A stretch of 17,451 bases of DNA from an uncultured Clostridia bacterium (GTDB taxonomy: Bacteria > Bacillota > Clostridia > Christensenellales > UBA1242): contig CAKVMH010000006.1 in NCBI GenBank assembly GCA_934772045.1, forward strand, positions 1-17,451, given 5' to 3'. Below the pieces are notes generated by a model that was not told where the DNA came from, ran no database searches, and worked only from the letters and a program-made list of their open reading frames with translations. The position numbers and the translations under genes were made by a program. Below, piece by piece: positions 16,166 to 17,451 of this stretch; position 1 is the first letter of the stretch; every line of letters begins with the position of its first letter.

Positions 16166-17449
16166 ATGAAATACGATTTAGAGAAAAAAGAAAATGGTTT
16201 ATACGTTGCTAGTGTTAAGTTGACAGCAACAGAATGGGACAACGCTTTAAACAACGCCTATGAAAAAAATAAAGGCAAATACAGCATTCCTGGCTTTAGA
16301 AAAGGGCATGCACCACGCAATATAATTGAAAAGAATTATGGCGTTGGCGTGTTTTTAAATGAAGCATTGGACGAAGTTTACTATTCAGCATACACAACAG
16401 TTTTGCGTGAACATGACGAAGTTCGCCCAGTTGAAGCACCAGCATTAGACATTCAAAAATTGGACGAGAACGGGCTTGAATTTACCCTTAAAATTAGTTG
16501 CGTGCCAGATTTTGAATTGGCACAATACAAAGGTTTGACATTCACAAAACAAGCAGTTGAAGTAACTGACGACCAAGTTAAAGAAGAAATTGAACACGAA
16601 TTGTTGCGCGCTTCTCGCTTAGTTGAAACAAACAAGCCTGTTAAGAATGACGACTTTGTTACCCTTGATTTCGATGGTTACATTGACGGCAAGCCATTTG
16701 ACGGTGGTAAAGCTGAAAATTATCAATTGAAGATTGGTTCACACACATTTATCGACACATTTGAAGACCAACTTGTTGGCTTAAACATTGGCGACAAAAA
16801 AGATGTTCAAGTTACATTCCCAGCAGATTATCATGTGGCAGAATTGGCTAACAAACCTGCAACATTTAAAGTTGAAATTAAAAACATTCGTGAACGCATT
16901 ATGCCAGAACTTAATGAAGAATTTGTTTCAAACAGCACTGAATATGAAACTGTTGACGAATTTAAAGCAGGCATTAAAGAAAGGCTTTTGAAACGTGCAC
17001 AAGAACGCGCTGACATCGAACTAGACAACGATATTCTTGACAAAATCATCGACGACACAACCCTTACAGTGCCAGAAGTGCTTGCAGAAGACGAAACAAA
17101 ACGTCAATTGCAAAACATGGAAGCACAAATGCGTTATCAAGGCATTGACCTTGAAGGTTATGCTAAATATATTGGCAAAACTGTTGACGAACTTAAAGCA
17201 GAAATTAAAGTGCAAGCAACCCGCAATGTAAAAGCAAGGTTAGTGCTTGAAAAACTTATTAAAACCGAAAATTTAGATGTAACAGAAAAAGATATCGACA
17301 ATAAGATTGAAGAAATGGCAAAAAATGTCGGCAAAACCATGGAAGAATATAAAAAACAAGTGAATAATGATATGGTGAACCATATTGCCAACGACTTATT
17401 AATGAAAAAGATTGTTGATTTCTTGCACGCAAACAATGAAATTAAATAA
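16166..17449 (+). CDS. tig: Trigger factor, ribosome-associated chaperone and peptidyl-prolyl isomerase
   Basis: Trigger factor docks at the ribosome exit tunnel and shields nascent chains while they fold. The 427 residues are full length and the gene ends 2 bp before the window edge. The N-terminal domain (about 1-115) carries the ribosome-docking signature GFRKGHAP (43-50), a variant of the usual GFRxGKxP with His for Lys. The FKBP-type isomerase domain spans about 150-243, with DFVTLDFDGYIDGKPFDGG and the conserved FEDQLVGLNIGD. The helical C-terminal substrate-binding domain follows to the end. The ATG has AAGGAG at 16155-16160. In many Bacillota tig is followed by clpP, clpX or lon; what follows here is outside the window. 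Confidence 0.97.
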   Translation: MKYDLEKKENGLYVASVKLTATEWDNALNNAYEKNKGKYSIPGFRKGHAPRNIIEKNYGVGVFLNEALDEVYYSAYTTVLREHDEVRPVEAPALDIQKLDENGLEFTLKISCVPDFELAQYKGLTFTKQAVEVTDDQVKEEIEHELLRASRLVETNKPVKNDDFVTLDFDGYIDGKPFDGGKAENYQLKIGSHTFIDTFEDQLVGLNIGDKKDVQVTFPADYHVAELANKPATFKVEIKNIRERIMPELNEEFVSNSTEYETVDEFKAGIKERLLKRAQERADIELDNDILDKIIDDTTLTVPEVLAEDETKRQLQNMEAQMRYQGIDLEGYAKYIGKTVDELKAEIKVQATRNVKARLVLEKLIKTENLDVTEKDIDNKIEEMAKNVGKTMEEYKKQVNNDMVNHIANDLLMKKIVDFLHANNEIK

Positions 17450-17451
17450 AG

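Noticed and set aside
878..17449. Alternative genetic code with TGA as tryptophan
   Set aside because: No gene ends in TGA (seven TAA, two TAG), but tryptophan is encoded by TGG and all frames, including the 10-kb one, are open without internal TGA. Nine stops are too few to infer recoding.

Overview
The window looks like chromosomal DNA from an AT-rich, probably uncultured member of the Bacillota (Firmicutes), perhaps Clostridia-like. The reasons are a T-box leader, a SepF-type division protein, consensus sigma-A promoters with 17-bp spacers, strong Shine-Dalgarno sites, and a sepF-lspA-rluD gene order that resembles a shortened Bacillus ylm/lsp cluster. The lineage is an inference from these features; no rRNA gene is present.

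Left part (1-877). The left edge cuts a T-box riboswitch read leftward from a clear promoter at 162-190; its regulated gene is outside the window. About 500 bp to the right is a structure I read as a small RNA gene (about 593-672, minus strand): promoter, about 80 nt with three copies of UACAAAAGAU, then an intrinsic terminator. Its promoter is superimposed on a rightward promoter that probably drives rsmA, so the two directions should compete for the same DNA.

Centre (878-12285). rsmA (16S rRNA dimethyltransferase) ends at a 13-bp-stem terminator. A consensus promoter then drives one gene of 10 kb encoding a 3346-residue membrane-anchored protein. That protein is probably extracellular, beta-rich and built from many Ig-like segments. 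It ends at a strong terminator and stands as its own transcription unit.

Right part (12286-17451). A non-coding stretch holds nested copies of a short palindromic repeat (TGTCATTCTGAGC family). Next is a compact operon of a 79-residue unknown protein, sepF (cell division) and lspA (lipoprotein signal peptidase), followed by an inverted copy of the same repeat, then rluD-type pseudouridine synthase. A promoter with five degenerate 20-bp tandem units downstream leads to two overlapping genes for small three-helix membrane proteins of unknown role. The window ends with a complete tig (trigger factor) gene with its own promoter.

Most genes are housekeeping: rRNA and ribosome maturation (rsmA, rluD), nascent-chain folding (tig), lipoprotein processing (lspA) and septation (sepF). 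The unusual items are the repeat-bearing small RNA candidate under a two-way promoter, the giant surface protein, the nested repeat elements with compensatory base changes, and the 20-bp array before the membrane-protein pair.
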